The translations under genes were made by a program, and so were the position numbers. Positions 20,640 to 32,009 of a DNA stretch of 64,000 bases are shown piece after piece (positions within the stretch are counted from its first letter, which is position 1; each line of letters opens with the position of its first letter). The notes beneath the pieces were generated by a model, which saw only the letters and a list, made by a program, of their open reading frames with translations, ran no database searches and was not told where the DNA came from. Source of the stretch: Styela clava (taxonomy: Eukaryota > Chordata > Ascidiacea > Stolidobranchia > Styelidae). The DNA is taken from contig NC_135261.1 of assembly GCF_964204865.1 (NCBI RefSeq), positions 3,968,001-4,032,000 of the forward strand. Reading direction: 5' to 3'.

Positions 20640-23600
20640 ATGAAATCGATAACTGCATGCGTTACTCTACTTTTATACATCATATTCTTTTTTTCACAAG
20701 TTAGTTCCTTCAAAGATTGTAAGTATACTTAATTCATGTTATTCTTTTATATATATCGAAGCTTAAGGATGTCATCAACGTTTTCCGAATTACACTAGTA
20801 GAATAATAAAAGTAAAATGAAAAATTGGCAAATGGGGAGAACATTGTACATTGATCATCACCGAATAATATAGATCCTTGGAGTTTTTAAACATCTTCAA
20901 AACTAATATTGTAATAGGATTTTTTCGTGTGATTTTGCCCCTACATACCTTTCTATAACTTGTTGTGATTAAGCGTAATAATTTCTTCAATTGAATGCGG
21001 TACGTAGTTGTCTTGTGGCACGTTTGCAGTTTGTCGGGTTGCGTTTTTGTGCTAAGCACGTTTGCTTACGTTGGGGTTTATATGTTTGGTCGATTTTTGC
21101 TGTTTTTATAATGTAGTTGCGATCGTGCCTTGAGATTTACTGATTTCATCGTATTAGACTGTGTTTGAAATGTGAAGAGGGAAAAAAACGCGGAAATGTT
21201 AATAAAAATTATACAAATATATCTGAAAAAATTAATAAGAAATCTTTTTTACTTATACTTACTTATATTATTTGTGTATGAGAAATTAAATTTTTACTCA
21301 TTCTGTATTTCAGATGTACTTCGAGATCTTGGCTGTTGGCAAGACAAAGGTGCCAGAGCGATTCCCAGCATTGAAACAAAATTACACGGTTCTTATAAAT
21401 CACGTTTGAATGCCATTCAGCAATGCGCGTACGCAGCTAAAATTTTAGGATATTCTGTATTTGCTATCCAAGACGGAGGATGGTGTGCTTCAGGACCAGC
21501 TGCCTTTGAAAATTACACAAAGTATGGACCTTCGGATAAATGTAAAAGCGACGGAAAAGGAGGACCATGGGCCAATCAAGTTTACGAAATTGATACTGTT
21601 TTAAAAGGTTAGTTATGTTAAAAAAAAAATTTGTTACATTAAACCAGGGTTTTCCAATCGGGGATGAATGTAATTGGATTACGAGTGGAAATTCAAACTG
21701 CTATTTATTAAACGCTTATGTATACACATTATTAACTATTCAAACTCTACAACAGCGAGATTGCGAGTTGTGCCTGTTACTAGCTGATGACACAATATTG
21801 AATATCGCGTAAAAAATGCTAGAAAGCCCAGACTCAAACTATTTGTTTTCACAGTTCAATACAGGTCTGTGGGCTGCTTTAAAGACACTTCAAAAAGAGC
21901 GATTGATACCGTTGAGAAACGTTATGTTGATCTTCATGATATTTATCCACTTCGATTAGACGCAATAGGAAAGTGTGCGAGAATCGCGGCTTCTCTTGGA
22001 AACAATGTTTTTGCGCTTCAAAACGGGGGATGGTGTGCTACCTCGTCTTCTGCGTCTTCAACATACAATAAATACGGTTACTCGCAAGATTGCCAGGATC
22101 ACGGCAAAGGAGGTCCTTGGGCAAATGCCGTTTATGAGATTACTTCTGTTGAAAAAAGTAAGATACTTTATTGATGAATTTATTTAATTAAATATCCTTC
22201 AATTTTATTGCCAAACTAACATAATTGTGGCAACTTGTTCATAATTTAATTGACACTACCAAATTGCACATCTCAAATACTAAAAAACTAAAGGTAAGCA
22301 TCAAATTTAATTTTATGAGGAAAATTTGTTATAAATTACTAAATACATTTCGTGACTTAATAATTCGTACTACTTTAGGTGCCTTAGTTTCTCATTGCTG
22401 AATATAATTTATCCATCGGTGTGCTCAGTAGTAACGCTGCTTTTAAACCATTAAACAGTATTATAATTAATATATTATATAGTTTTGTGGAATATAGTTA
22501 TTTTATTTTCACAGTCGCACTTCAACGCCTTGGCTGTTTCGCCGACAAAGCAAGTCAAGCGCTATCTTCCTTGGAAAGGCCAGAAGTATTGGGCGGTGAA
22601 TACCAGAAGAGACCTCAAGCCATTGAACAATGCGTTAGATACGCTTCGGGTTTGGGACATCTCATCGTTGGAATACAAAATGGCGGTTCTTGCATGGCAG
22701 GAATTGATTATGCAAAATATGGAACATCCACGAATTGCAAATCAAACTCGAAAGGCGGAACATTGGCAAATGAAGTTTTCAGAATAGATGTTAAAGAGCT
22801 TGGTAAGATTTCACTACTTGACCCAATGAATAAGTTAATTTTTTTATTTATTTGATATGGATTGTTTCGCTATATATTTGCTGTTGTTATTACGCTTGTT
22901 AGTTATGGTTATATCTTACTGATATTAAAAAATATTTAATATCTTCACTAATTGATTAACCAATTTTAAATCTTAAGATGGAAGGGGGTCATACTATAAC
23001 TATTTTATTTCTAATTTTTCTAGTCCTAGTTAGATGATGACTGACTCAAGTGACCGCATTGTCGTTTCGTTGTACCCCCAGTCTGTGCCGAGATTTTATT
23101 GATTTCAAATAATTATGTCCCTTTGTGTATATGTTTTCTGGTGGACAAAGCAAAACAAACTCTCTTATGTTCCTATAAGGCTTCATTCAGAAATGTGCTT
23201 TTTTTATTTATCGGATCGTTTCTCCCAATGCATTCAAGTTTCCACGAATACTTGAGTAGAATAGGCACACTTCATATTTCGTTTTGCTCGACCGTCTATG
23301 TATTGCTTTTTTATGACCATCATTTACGCGTACCCGACTCAATAATCCAGTACCAATTCACGACTCGTGCAATATTATAGCAAAGTTTCTTGTGTGGAAG
23401 ATGTGCATTGGCTTACTTCCATTATCTTATGACAGACAAATATTTTTTAAAACAATATTTATTTAATTTTGCAGAAACCGGACTTCCAAGACTTCCTAAA
23501 CATGAAGGTGCGTTTTTTATCGATGTAATAATTATATCGGATATAATATTAGATAACAAAAAAAAGAGTGAATGTTAGAGCTTTCACCCAAAACACAACA

Positions 23601-25216
23601 TGCGAGTTTGGCCAAATCTTAATTTAATATTATATTCAGATGTCAACAATACTGATTTAATGGTCCAAAAGTTTTTGTTATTGAGTTTAAAAAGTTGAAT
23701 CAAAAATAAATGCTAAAATAATTTTTTTTTGGACAGATTATTATTTGAACAACCTGGGTTGTTGGTATGACAAAGAAGATCGCGCCATTCCCGTTGGTTT
23801 AGAAGGAACCAATTCTATTTTGATTGGTGAATACCAGATAAGAAAAGATGCTATCCGAAGGTAAATTGACACTGAAAGTTAATCATTACATCATAGACAA
23901 TGTTGATGTAACTTAGTGTCTCATTAGCAACAATTTGTTTCAGATGTGCTCAAGCAGCTATGGCTCGCGGATATAACATTATAGGAATACAAAATGGAGG
24001 ACAATGCTGGACTGGAGTAAATGCTCGAAACACTTATAGAAAATACGGGCTTTCGAATAAATGCTCAAATGGCAAAGGTGGGAACTGGGCAAATGAAGTC
24101 TATGAAATTAACACAATATGGGATCGTAAGTCTTGTAATGTTATGAAACGTTGTTTCCACAAGGAGTTGACACAAAATAAAAATAATCATTTGTCGAATT
24201 TTTCAGCAAACATCACCGGTCTCGGATGTTTCAAAAGTATGTTATCGAAAGCTATTCCCGCCATTGAAAAGCTGAACCCATTACTGAATGGAGTATTCAA
24301 AAAAAGATCCGATCCTGTACGAAAATGCGCCAGAGTTTCGGCTAGTTTTGGTCACACTGTATTTGCCGTCCAACTTGGAGGATATTGTCAGAGTTCAGCA
24401 AACGCTGGTTCCACGTACATGAAGTTTGGCCGAGCGGATAACTGCGCGAGAGGAAAGGGCGGTTTATGGGCAATGTCAGTCTACAAGATATCTGATGCGA
24501 TGGACTGTAAGTTTTGTTTCATAAAATCTATAATGACTCCATAAACCTAGTTGTAAATGTTTTGTTAATGCAAAATTGCAATTGTAAGCAAGATATGTAC
24601 TCTTATCAGGCAAGTATATTCGGTAATAACTTAAATTTCAAATTTTAATAAGCCTAAAATCGTAATAAAACGTCATGGTAATAAAACCAGACGTCATAAT
24701 ACCTAATTTCGACAAGCGGAGCAGTAAGCATTAATCAACGTGCCTCCTTCTTCAGTGTGCTAGTTGTTGTATCAATGTTATAACTATCTATTGTCTAACT
24801 TTACAGTTTATATCGAAAGTCGAGGATGTTGGGCAGATGATGCTTTCCGTACTATTCCTACAGTCGAAAGCGATGGACCAGAATTTATGAGCGAACCTAT
24901 TATGGGCAATGAGAAAGCTTATAAGAAAAGAGAAGATGCTTTAGGCAAATGCGCTCGTTATGCTCGTTCCAGGGGGTTTAGATTTTTTGCCCTCCAAGAT
25001 GGTGGATATTGTTCAGCCTCAATCGACGCGGAAAATACATACAGGCGAATTGGACCTTCTCAAAAATGCAGAAATGACGGTAAAGGTGGACCTTGGTCTA
25101 ATCAAGTCTACGAAATTATGTAAGTTTGTACGAACATTGAGGTTAAATATTCTTTGCCACCTTAGACATTTAAATACTAATTTCGTTTCTTCCGCAGGCC
25201 ACAGAAGTTAGCATGA
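20640..25216 (+). CDS. Secreted protein with six copies of a GC-[WF] ... GGWC ... GKGGPWANQVYEI domain (644 aa, ten exons)
   Basis: Exons are 20640-20718, 21314-21607, 21855-22157, 22515-22802, 23475-23507, 23737-23860, 23944-24125, 24207-24506, 24807-25119 and 25198-25216. All are GT-AG and phase-consistent. The signal peptide begins MKSITACVTLLLYII. Six repeats of about 95 residues follow, each with four cysteines: GC(W/F) near the start, a CA after R..AI..C, GG(W/Y/Q/S)C after FA.Q.GG, and one before (D)GKGG(P/N)WAN. Repeats 1, 2, 3, 5 and 6 are one exon each; repeat 4 is split over exons 6 and 7. Exon 5 is an 11-residue linker. There is no membrane segment, so the product is probably secreted. 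I know similar unnamed domains from predicted cnidarian, mollusc and tunicate proteins but recall no function. An in-frame ATG at 20541 lies upstream; 20640 was chosen for its signal peptide and because arm 2 starts there. Confidence 0.88.
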
Positions 25217-25376
25217 ACGGATTTATGAAATCCGAACGAAGACATATGAAGAATTCCGTTGTCGGCAACTATTCACTTATTGCTATGTCAGTTTAAAGCA
25301 TGATTTATGATTTTCTAAGCTCTTTAAAACCTAAATTATTGTTTACGTTAAAGTGTGTAAAAAGTATGTGCATTAA

Positions 25377-25382
25377 AATAAA
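25377..25382 (+). terminator. Poly(A) signal of the arm 1 six-repeat gene
   Basis: AATAAA lies 160 bases after the TGA stop. An AATAAA sits at a similar distance after the arm 2 copy. Confidence 0.6.
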
Positions 25383-25420
25383 AAAAATCATGTAATATTT
25401 AATATGTCTCAATGTTATTC

Positions 25421-26668
25421 GAATTCATAGTTCTGGGAATTTCTTTGATGTCGTGCGCTATTGTCATATGATCTTATCACACGTTGGAGGGGTTCGAGAA
25501 TTGGTTGGATTTTGAGGAATCGAGCGAACACTTTTTTGGAATTGTGTGATGATAAACGAACTCGTTCTTGAGCCGGCGATTAGCCTTATTGGAAGCGTGA
25601 CTTTTTAAAGCTAGCCTGCGTAGTAACATAAAGATAGACTATAGTGAATATGACGTACATTTATAGACGTAATTTTTTGAGATTCGAGATCTCAAAGTCA
25701 ATCAAAAATATCGAAATAGAACGATAAAATAATTATCAATCATTATATTTGAAGAATGGAACTATTTTCTATCGATTTTTGTATATATAGCGAACAATTC
25801 CACATTGCAAAATTGTTTTCTGAAATGAGGGAACTTGTTGTAAGTTTGATACGAAAGAAAACCTCGTATTAACATTTTGAATTCCACTACTGCTTAACTT
25901 GCCACTTATTCTCTCAAATCTCGCCTATATCCAACCCCCTGAAATCTCTAATTTCATCAATCTACCTCCGTCACCAAAACCTAAGCCATTTCTACTACCC
26001 CGTGTCACAGAAACTCGTCTACCTAACTGGTATCATCACTACCCTCAAATCAATCTCCTTGTCATCCAATTATGACTACAGCCCCAAACCTCGCCAGATT
26101 TCTAACCACTCCTTTCGTCTAAAACTTTGATGAACCTAATTGCCTTTCTGATCATCAATAACCATACAGAATTAGGCCTGGCTCCAATTCTAACTCTCTA
26201 AATATCTCACCTTAAATATTACTTCAAACTTAACATGACTCCATAACTTATTCGCCAGCTGATAATTGATGATTTTCCAGTTATCGACTAGTTAGATTAT
26301 TTTTGTAAAATGGGGTATTGGGAAATAACCTGACGTTGAAACAACAATCTGGGGTTTAGCAACCGCTCAGACACCCTTTTTGTGAGCATGGTGATAACTC
26401 CTTTTCTGGCTTTGACAACATTTGTGAATTTTTAATCAAGTGTCATAAATGTAGGTGTGATCAAAAGATGGGAGAATTTAAGTTTGATCCATTTAATTAA
26501 CCATAGATGCAAAATCGCACTATTGCTAGCTACATGACAAAAAAACACAAATTGGGTATTTTGACTCTATTGAAAAGTTTAGTTTGATATATGTTTAATG
26601 CATTTGAGCATAAAACGATTTCCATTTATCAAATCCTTCAATTTGGCACACCAATCTAACGTCTAGAT
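25421..26668. other. Spacer between the arms, left part; no gene
   Basis: Similarity to arm 2 ends near 25420. Bases 25880-26260 form another C-rich G-poor tract (words such as CTACCTAACTGG, also seen near 8850). Nothing coding recognised. Confidence 0.5.
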
Positions 26669-27163
26669 CAGCGTTCCCCAAACTGTGTTCCGCGGAACAC
26701 TATTATTTCGCGAGCGTCTTCCGGGTGATCCGTGGGAAAGGGATAATCGACGTCGTAAAGTTGTCGCCCAACTGGTGACCGTTCAATATTGTTTCACCAT
26801 CTACCTAAAGCGGACTAACGATTTGCGGGTAGTGGCATTTTCGTAACCGTCGGCAAAGAAAGGTAAATGAAATTTATCGATTCTTATACACAGCATTTAA
26901 AATCAGAAACAAGGAAACAACATAATAAATACAATATGTACACTATTCAATCATATTTTAGTTATGTTTAACACAATTCTGTTAGTTTTCGCAGCACATT
27001 TATCAACCCCCAACGGCGCACTAGTAGGCCGCGGCGCCCACTTTGAAAATCGCTGTATTACACCATTTTTTTTTATCAATTTTACCCCTTTATTCTTTGT
27101 TGTTACGCGGAGCGAGATAAAATTCGTAAGTGTTCAGTGGCCAAAAAAGTTTGGGAAACGCTG
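26669..27163. mobile_element. hAT-type MITE (495 bp)
   Basis: Left end CAGCGTTCCCCAAACTGTG and right end AAAAGTTTGGGAAACGCTG are inverted repeats. Flanks GTCTAGAT (26661-26668) and GTATAGAT (27164-27171) agree at 7 of 8 bases. No coding capacity. Confidence 0.75.
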
Positions 27164-27655
27164 GTATAGATAGTAGCGGAAATATCTACACAATACTATA
27201 ATATATAAGCAATTAAGTCTATAAATAGGAAACGATTAAGTGTTCAACAAGCAGTATCGGATTCTTGATAACTAAAAAGTTTTGAAGCACCAACAAATTT
27301 TGGATAAAAATATTTATTACTTTGTTTTAAAGTCTGTTAAACGTATTTTACAAAAATCTCACAATAATCATCAAACGTGAGACAGAACTTGACTTTACAT
27401 ATCAATTCAGCTCAGATCTTACTACATTTTGTTATCGAATTTTAGAATGTGTTCATGACAACCTTCGTCGATGCATTGCAGGATCTGATTTAACTGTCTC
27501 ACTATCTTAATTGGGCTATAATATTCACTTACATAAAACTCTTAAACCACACGTAAAAATTTTTTTTACTAGTTTTGCGATATTGCTGGCATTTATGTGG
27601 CCCCTATCATACACTATCATTTCCCGATCGCACTCAATGTGGTATATATATAGAG

Positions 27656-29232
27656 CAGCGGTTCCCAACCTATGGGTCGCGACCCACTATTGGGTCGCAA
27701 AAGTACAAAATTGCAAACATTTATTTGTTATTTAATATCATATCTGGTATAAATATTACATCGATAAAACACGCTCCTTCGTGTTTAGGAAGTCTTGGAA
27801 GTCCGGTTTCTGCAAAATTAAATAAATATGGTTTCAAAAAATATATGTCTGTTATAAGATAATGGAAGTAATAATGGAAGTTTCGATGCCACAATCAGTT
27901 TTTTTAATTTTATCGTTCCGTGCCAAGGTGAAAATGAGAGAGTTCTCTCCTATTTATTCTTTCTCGTATTTAGTTTTTAATTCAGCGTTCAAATTCCGTT
28001 GTGTTTGGTTTTATTGCTTCTTCACACGAACGGTTGCAATAAACGCAATCGGAATTTCGCGCAGTTACGCGTCCGTAAGCAGAGTCGATTTTTTTAATGT
28101 ATAATGGCTTCATCTATCGCACTATATTCAATCCATGACAACGACGAGAATTTAAAATGTCTTTCTATTTTAATTGTGTTCCTGGTAATTCGCCGTTGAG
28201 TCGACTTACGACAATGCCATTGCAATCTGCTAACATATTGCCCGATTATATTTAGTTTTGATACATATTCTTAGAGATCTTGCAAATTTATTATCGTCGT
28301 TAGAAAAATCCTACTATCTGCTATAAATTTCCAGAAAGTACAACATGATTTAGTTCTTATTAAAAATATATTTAAAGTATATTTGTAAATAAAAAATACC
28401 GCCTCACTTTATTATTAATTTAATGGTAATCATTTTTATCTGTGGTTGTGTTGACGAAATAAAAGCAATACCAATCAGAAAATATCATGACAATACGTGG
28501 ACACAAAAATGCGTGGTAATGTGCCCGATTATATTTTGTTTTGATTCGTATTTTTGTGAATTCAACAAAACTGAGCTGTTCGTACAACACTTATGGCGCT
28601 CCAGTACTGTACGTACCAATGTGGAAGCCTAAGGGAAAACGCCCTGGTACACATAATACTACAGTATCACCCGAAATTTTGCGATTTGCAATGTCTAAAG
28701 AAGCGTTTTCAATCGATCGCGTACACTTATAAAACAAAAGCTATGGTGTTCTCCGTTTTATTTTCAGTTTTTTGTATTGCCGCTTTTCAATTTAGAAAAT
28801 TTGGGTTGCCACCATTACCACCTACTAAAAAAAAATTATTTCTCGTTTTTCGAACTCGCGAGAAATACCACGTGTGTGCTCGGGTTTTCGTCGCCGTCGA
28901 AAATTCGCAAGTGAGTTGTGAAATCCAATCGTTTCGACCTGTCGTGTCACCTGTTACCAAATTTTCGAATAGTGAATTGCTATTCTAATAGTTGAATATT
29001 CGAATATATGCCCAGCCATACTCAGTAACTCGTAATAATTGACTTGAATAATGTTATGTGAATAAACTTGCTTTTTATGTTTTATGTGAATTTTGACGTA
29101 AATCGTAACTTGGCTGATAGTTACCTTTTGCAAAAACGTTTGCGGCCCGCAGTGAATTTCTGGCTCGTTGCGGACTCATTCAAACGCTTCGCGGACTCAT
29201 TTGAGACCGCGGACTCGGGTTGGGAAACACTG
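27656..29232. mobile_element. hAT-like element (1.6 kb) containing a captured host exon fragment
   Basis: The left end CAGCGGTTCCCAACCTATGG and the right end GGGTTGGGAAACACTG are inverted repeats of about 16 bases. The interior at 28140-28830 resembles 6350-7150 of the element at 6164. The flanks (ATATAGAG and TTTTAATT) do not match, so it may be a composite or have lost one original end. It carries a reverse copy of exon 5 of the six-repeat gene at 27775-27868. No transposase frame. Confidence 0.55.
27775..27868 (-). pseudogene. Orphan copy of exon 5 of the six-repeat gene
   Basis: On the minus strand TTTTGCAG is followed by a 33-base exon at 27809..27777, matching exon 5 of the arm 1 gene (23475-23507) at all but one base by my reading. 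About 60 bases of the upstream intron come with it. The donor is GA instead of GT, so it cannot splice as the source does. It is clearly closer to arm 1 than to the arm 2 version at 33694-33662. Confidence 0.8.
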
Positions 29233-31780
29233 TTTTAATTGATCGTGAGGGGGCGAACCTAGTGGTGTCATGAGTTTTCGTTCATTCCGACACATCAGTC
29301 GTAGGTGAAAGGACCCACCTACGCATGCGTATCTTGTCGGAATTGCTCTCTCATGCTAAATTTTCTCGGAGCCCTATCAATAATCAATAATACAACAAAT
29401 ATTTCGAATATATTTATTTACATTGCGTGACATTTGAAATAAAATAGAATGCTATCGTGCATTCAGATATAGTTTACATTACATAGCCACATATTAAATC
29501 GATAATATACCTGGATGATTTAAATGTCTTTCTATGGACACTTTCGCAACGATTGTATGATGAGCCATTCAAATCTTATAGCCAAATATATTTGATTTTT
29601 TGTAGCTTTGACTGCGTCGCTACGTCAACCTGACGTTTTCGTCGGCGAAATGCTTCGTCACGTCACGCACGCTATTACGTTTATCACGCAGGTGCAACAG
29701 AGCGTATTGATATTTGCAAACACGTAACGCCGAGATGTTGTCATTCAAATTGTCCGTGCAAGATCATTATTTAACCCGATGTTACGTATTATATGTGTGT
29801 AGCGTTAAATTTGACTGTCAGCTCAAACCTCATAGAAAACAGAAGACAAAAAAAAAAAAACTCAAGCCCCATAAACTCGTATCAGCACCAAAAGGACATA
29901 AAACAAATACTGGTTTATCAGTACATAACAAAACAATAAAGAATATGAGACTATAATGGACGTCCTATCATGTTGTGCATGTTATATAGTTCTTTCTATT
30001 CACAACGCGGTAGGAGTTGCAGGCTGCTTGCATGAAAATCTGCCTTCTAGATTAGGGATAGCTGAAGTCATTCACATTCTTTAATCCAAATAATAAAGAT
30101 TGCCAAGTCCTAGTGAATCTTACAAGACAAACTCTATAATTTTTATATACAGAAATTGAATAGTAAGCGATAACGAGATTGCTACGTACAGATACAACGA
30201 GAATCGAAAAACACCGAAACATGTGTAATACATTTCAGGTGCGTTTGTATCACAGTATTACTCTTGAGTTTTCGTCAGGCGAGATTTCAGATTTGATTTT
30301 CAGTCAGTAAACGATGAAATTCAAAGTCTTTACTTGCCTAGGCTAACATTTCATACAATCTGATATTTTTTGCAAGTTGATATTTAAACGAATATTGGCG
30401 TGCAAACGAACCATTTCCAAGTGTAATTTCTACATTCATTTTACGCATTCGGTGTTTCAAAGATGACATGGTAAAAATGGTTAAAGTTTTATCGAATCTC
30501 GTCAGTTGATTTCCTGTCGAGAACGTGAACACACAATTTTCCGTGATTGTTATCTTACGCAATTTTCGACGCAACTCGTCTCGGCTGCACGTAATCCCGT
30601 CTTCGTGACGCCAATCACGTAATCGCTATTGCGTAGCTACGTAATCGGTACGTCATGGCCGCTTATTGAACTTGTGCATCCGACACAAAAATGCAGGATT
30701 GCATATTTTGCTATAATTATGGTTATACAATAGCTACGGATGTAATTCAAGTATCAGCTGACAGCATACGAGAAGCTCTGTGTTATTGGTAATATATTTC
30801 CCACAAAAAAATATATCTCGGATCATATCTCACTGACAAGTAGAAAAAAATATGTTCCGACTAAAATCAATTTCTCACTTTTTGGCAAACCTTTTATCCA
30901 AACTGTAACATTTTATTTACCTCCCAGGACGACAAAATTTGCTTCCGTTTTAGATGTCCGTCAATTCGTTTCCCAAAATTGTTAAAAAGTTATAAACGTT
31001 CAAAAATACCAAAATTTCAAATTATTCTACCGTCCTGCCGATAGAGAGAGCAACTTCGCTCAAAGACGTCAATCATCAATCAATCATCATCATCAGGTAT
31101 CAAAAAGTTGAACATTTTATAAATCATTTACTTATGATATGCGCAACTTGTACTCTGTTTTTTAAACAATTTGAATAGATTATCATGCATGAATTACAAT
31201 AATGCTAAACATGCATATACAAACATTCAAATTCTTTCCCGGTTTAGTAACGTTGGACTGCGTCATGTTTTTCTACATCTTCGTAACATGCTTGATAACA
31301 TGATCTCTTACACCTTTCAATCATTTCATCGGAAAAAGTTGAAACCAGGTGTGTTGGCGTCAATCGGTCTCATACAAATTTTCGATCATTATTTGCAGTT
31401 AATAGGTACATCGGTCATGCTAAGCAAGTTGATAATTTACTTAATGGCAGACGCTCCTTCCTTCGTGGTATTTTTTGAATGGCGCGATTACCTGACGACG
31501 TCATTCTTTCCCCCCAACTTGGCAACAAGAGAGGAGAGAGAGAAGAGAAAAAGATGACAAATACCTGAACTCGACCTTCTTCTATCTATTAAACTATTTC
31601 TTTTTTGAATGACGTATAGATACGTCCTTGGCATCGAAAGTGTTATGTAGACAGGTTAGAACCTCTGAGCGCATCGATAGACTAGACTGAAACACCGAGT
31701 GCCCACCACAATGACGAGTGTGTTTTGATCAACTTAGAATCATCGATAAGTCATGGCATCAACGAATTGACCAGAAAAAA
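29233..31780. other. Spacer between the arms, right part; nothing recognised
   Basis: No exon or gene family recognised on either strand. Two short stretches rich in ACGT and CGTCA words (29600-29700 and 30540-30660) stand out in AT-rich surroundings. ATCAATCATC simple repeats occur near 31070-31095. Confidence 0.4.
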
Positions 31781-31820
31781 TAAAGTCAAATAACATTGAA
31801 ACATTTTAAGTGTTACATGT

Positions 31821-31826
31821 TTTATT
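31821..31826 (-). terminator. Poly(A) signal of the arm 2 six-repeat gene
   Basis: AATAAA on the minus strand lies about 185 bases downstream of the TGA at 32012..32010, in the 3' region that still aligns with arm 1. Confidence 0.55.
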
Positions 31827-32009
31827 TTTGTTAATTCACATACTTCGTAATGTGTTATTCACAAATAAGACGTTTACAATAATTTAAAATTTTAGACGTA
31901 ATTCCGAGATAATACATCAACAATTATGCTCTAAACTGCCATAATAAGATTGAACAGTTGTCGGTGATGAAATTTTCTTGCTTTCTTTGTCAATATTATA
32001 TTGATCAAT

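Larger units (their letters stand above)
9652..25420 (+). repeat. Inverted duplication, arm 1 (15.8 kb)
   Basis: This arm carries a CUB-receptor gene (minus) and a six-repeat secreted-protein gene (plus) that reappear in mirror order in 31780-44046. Coding exon lengths are the same in both arms except receptor exons 2 and 5 and secreted-gene exon 9. Similarity extends into introns, the intergenic region and the 3' UTR, as far as the AATGTTATTcGA word near 25420, which matches the reverse complement near 31790. The arm is longer than its partner because of a 3.4-kb element at 13678-17069 and tandem duplications in 17.3-20.3 kb. Confidence 0.85.
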
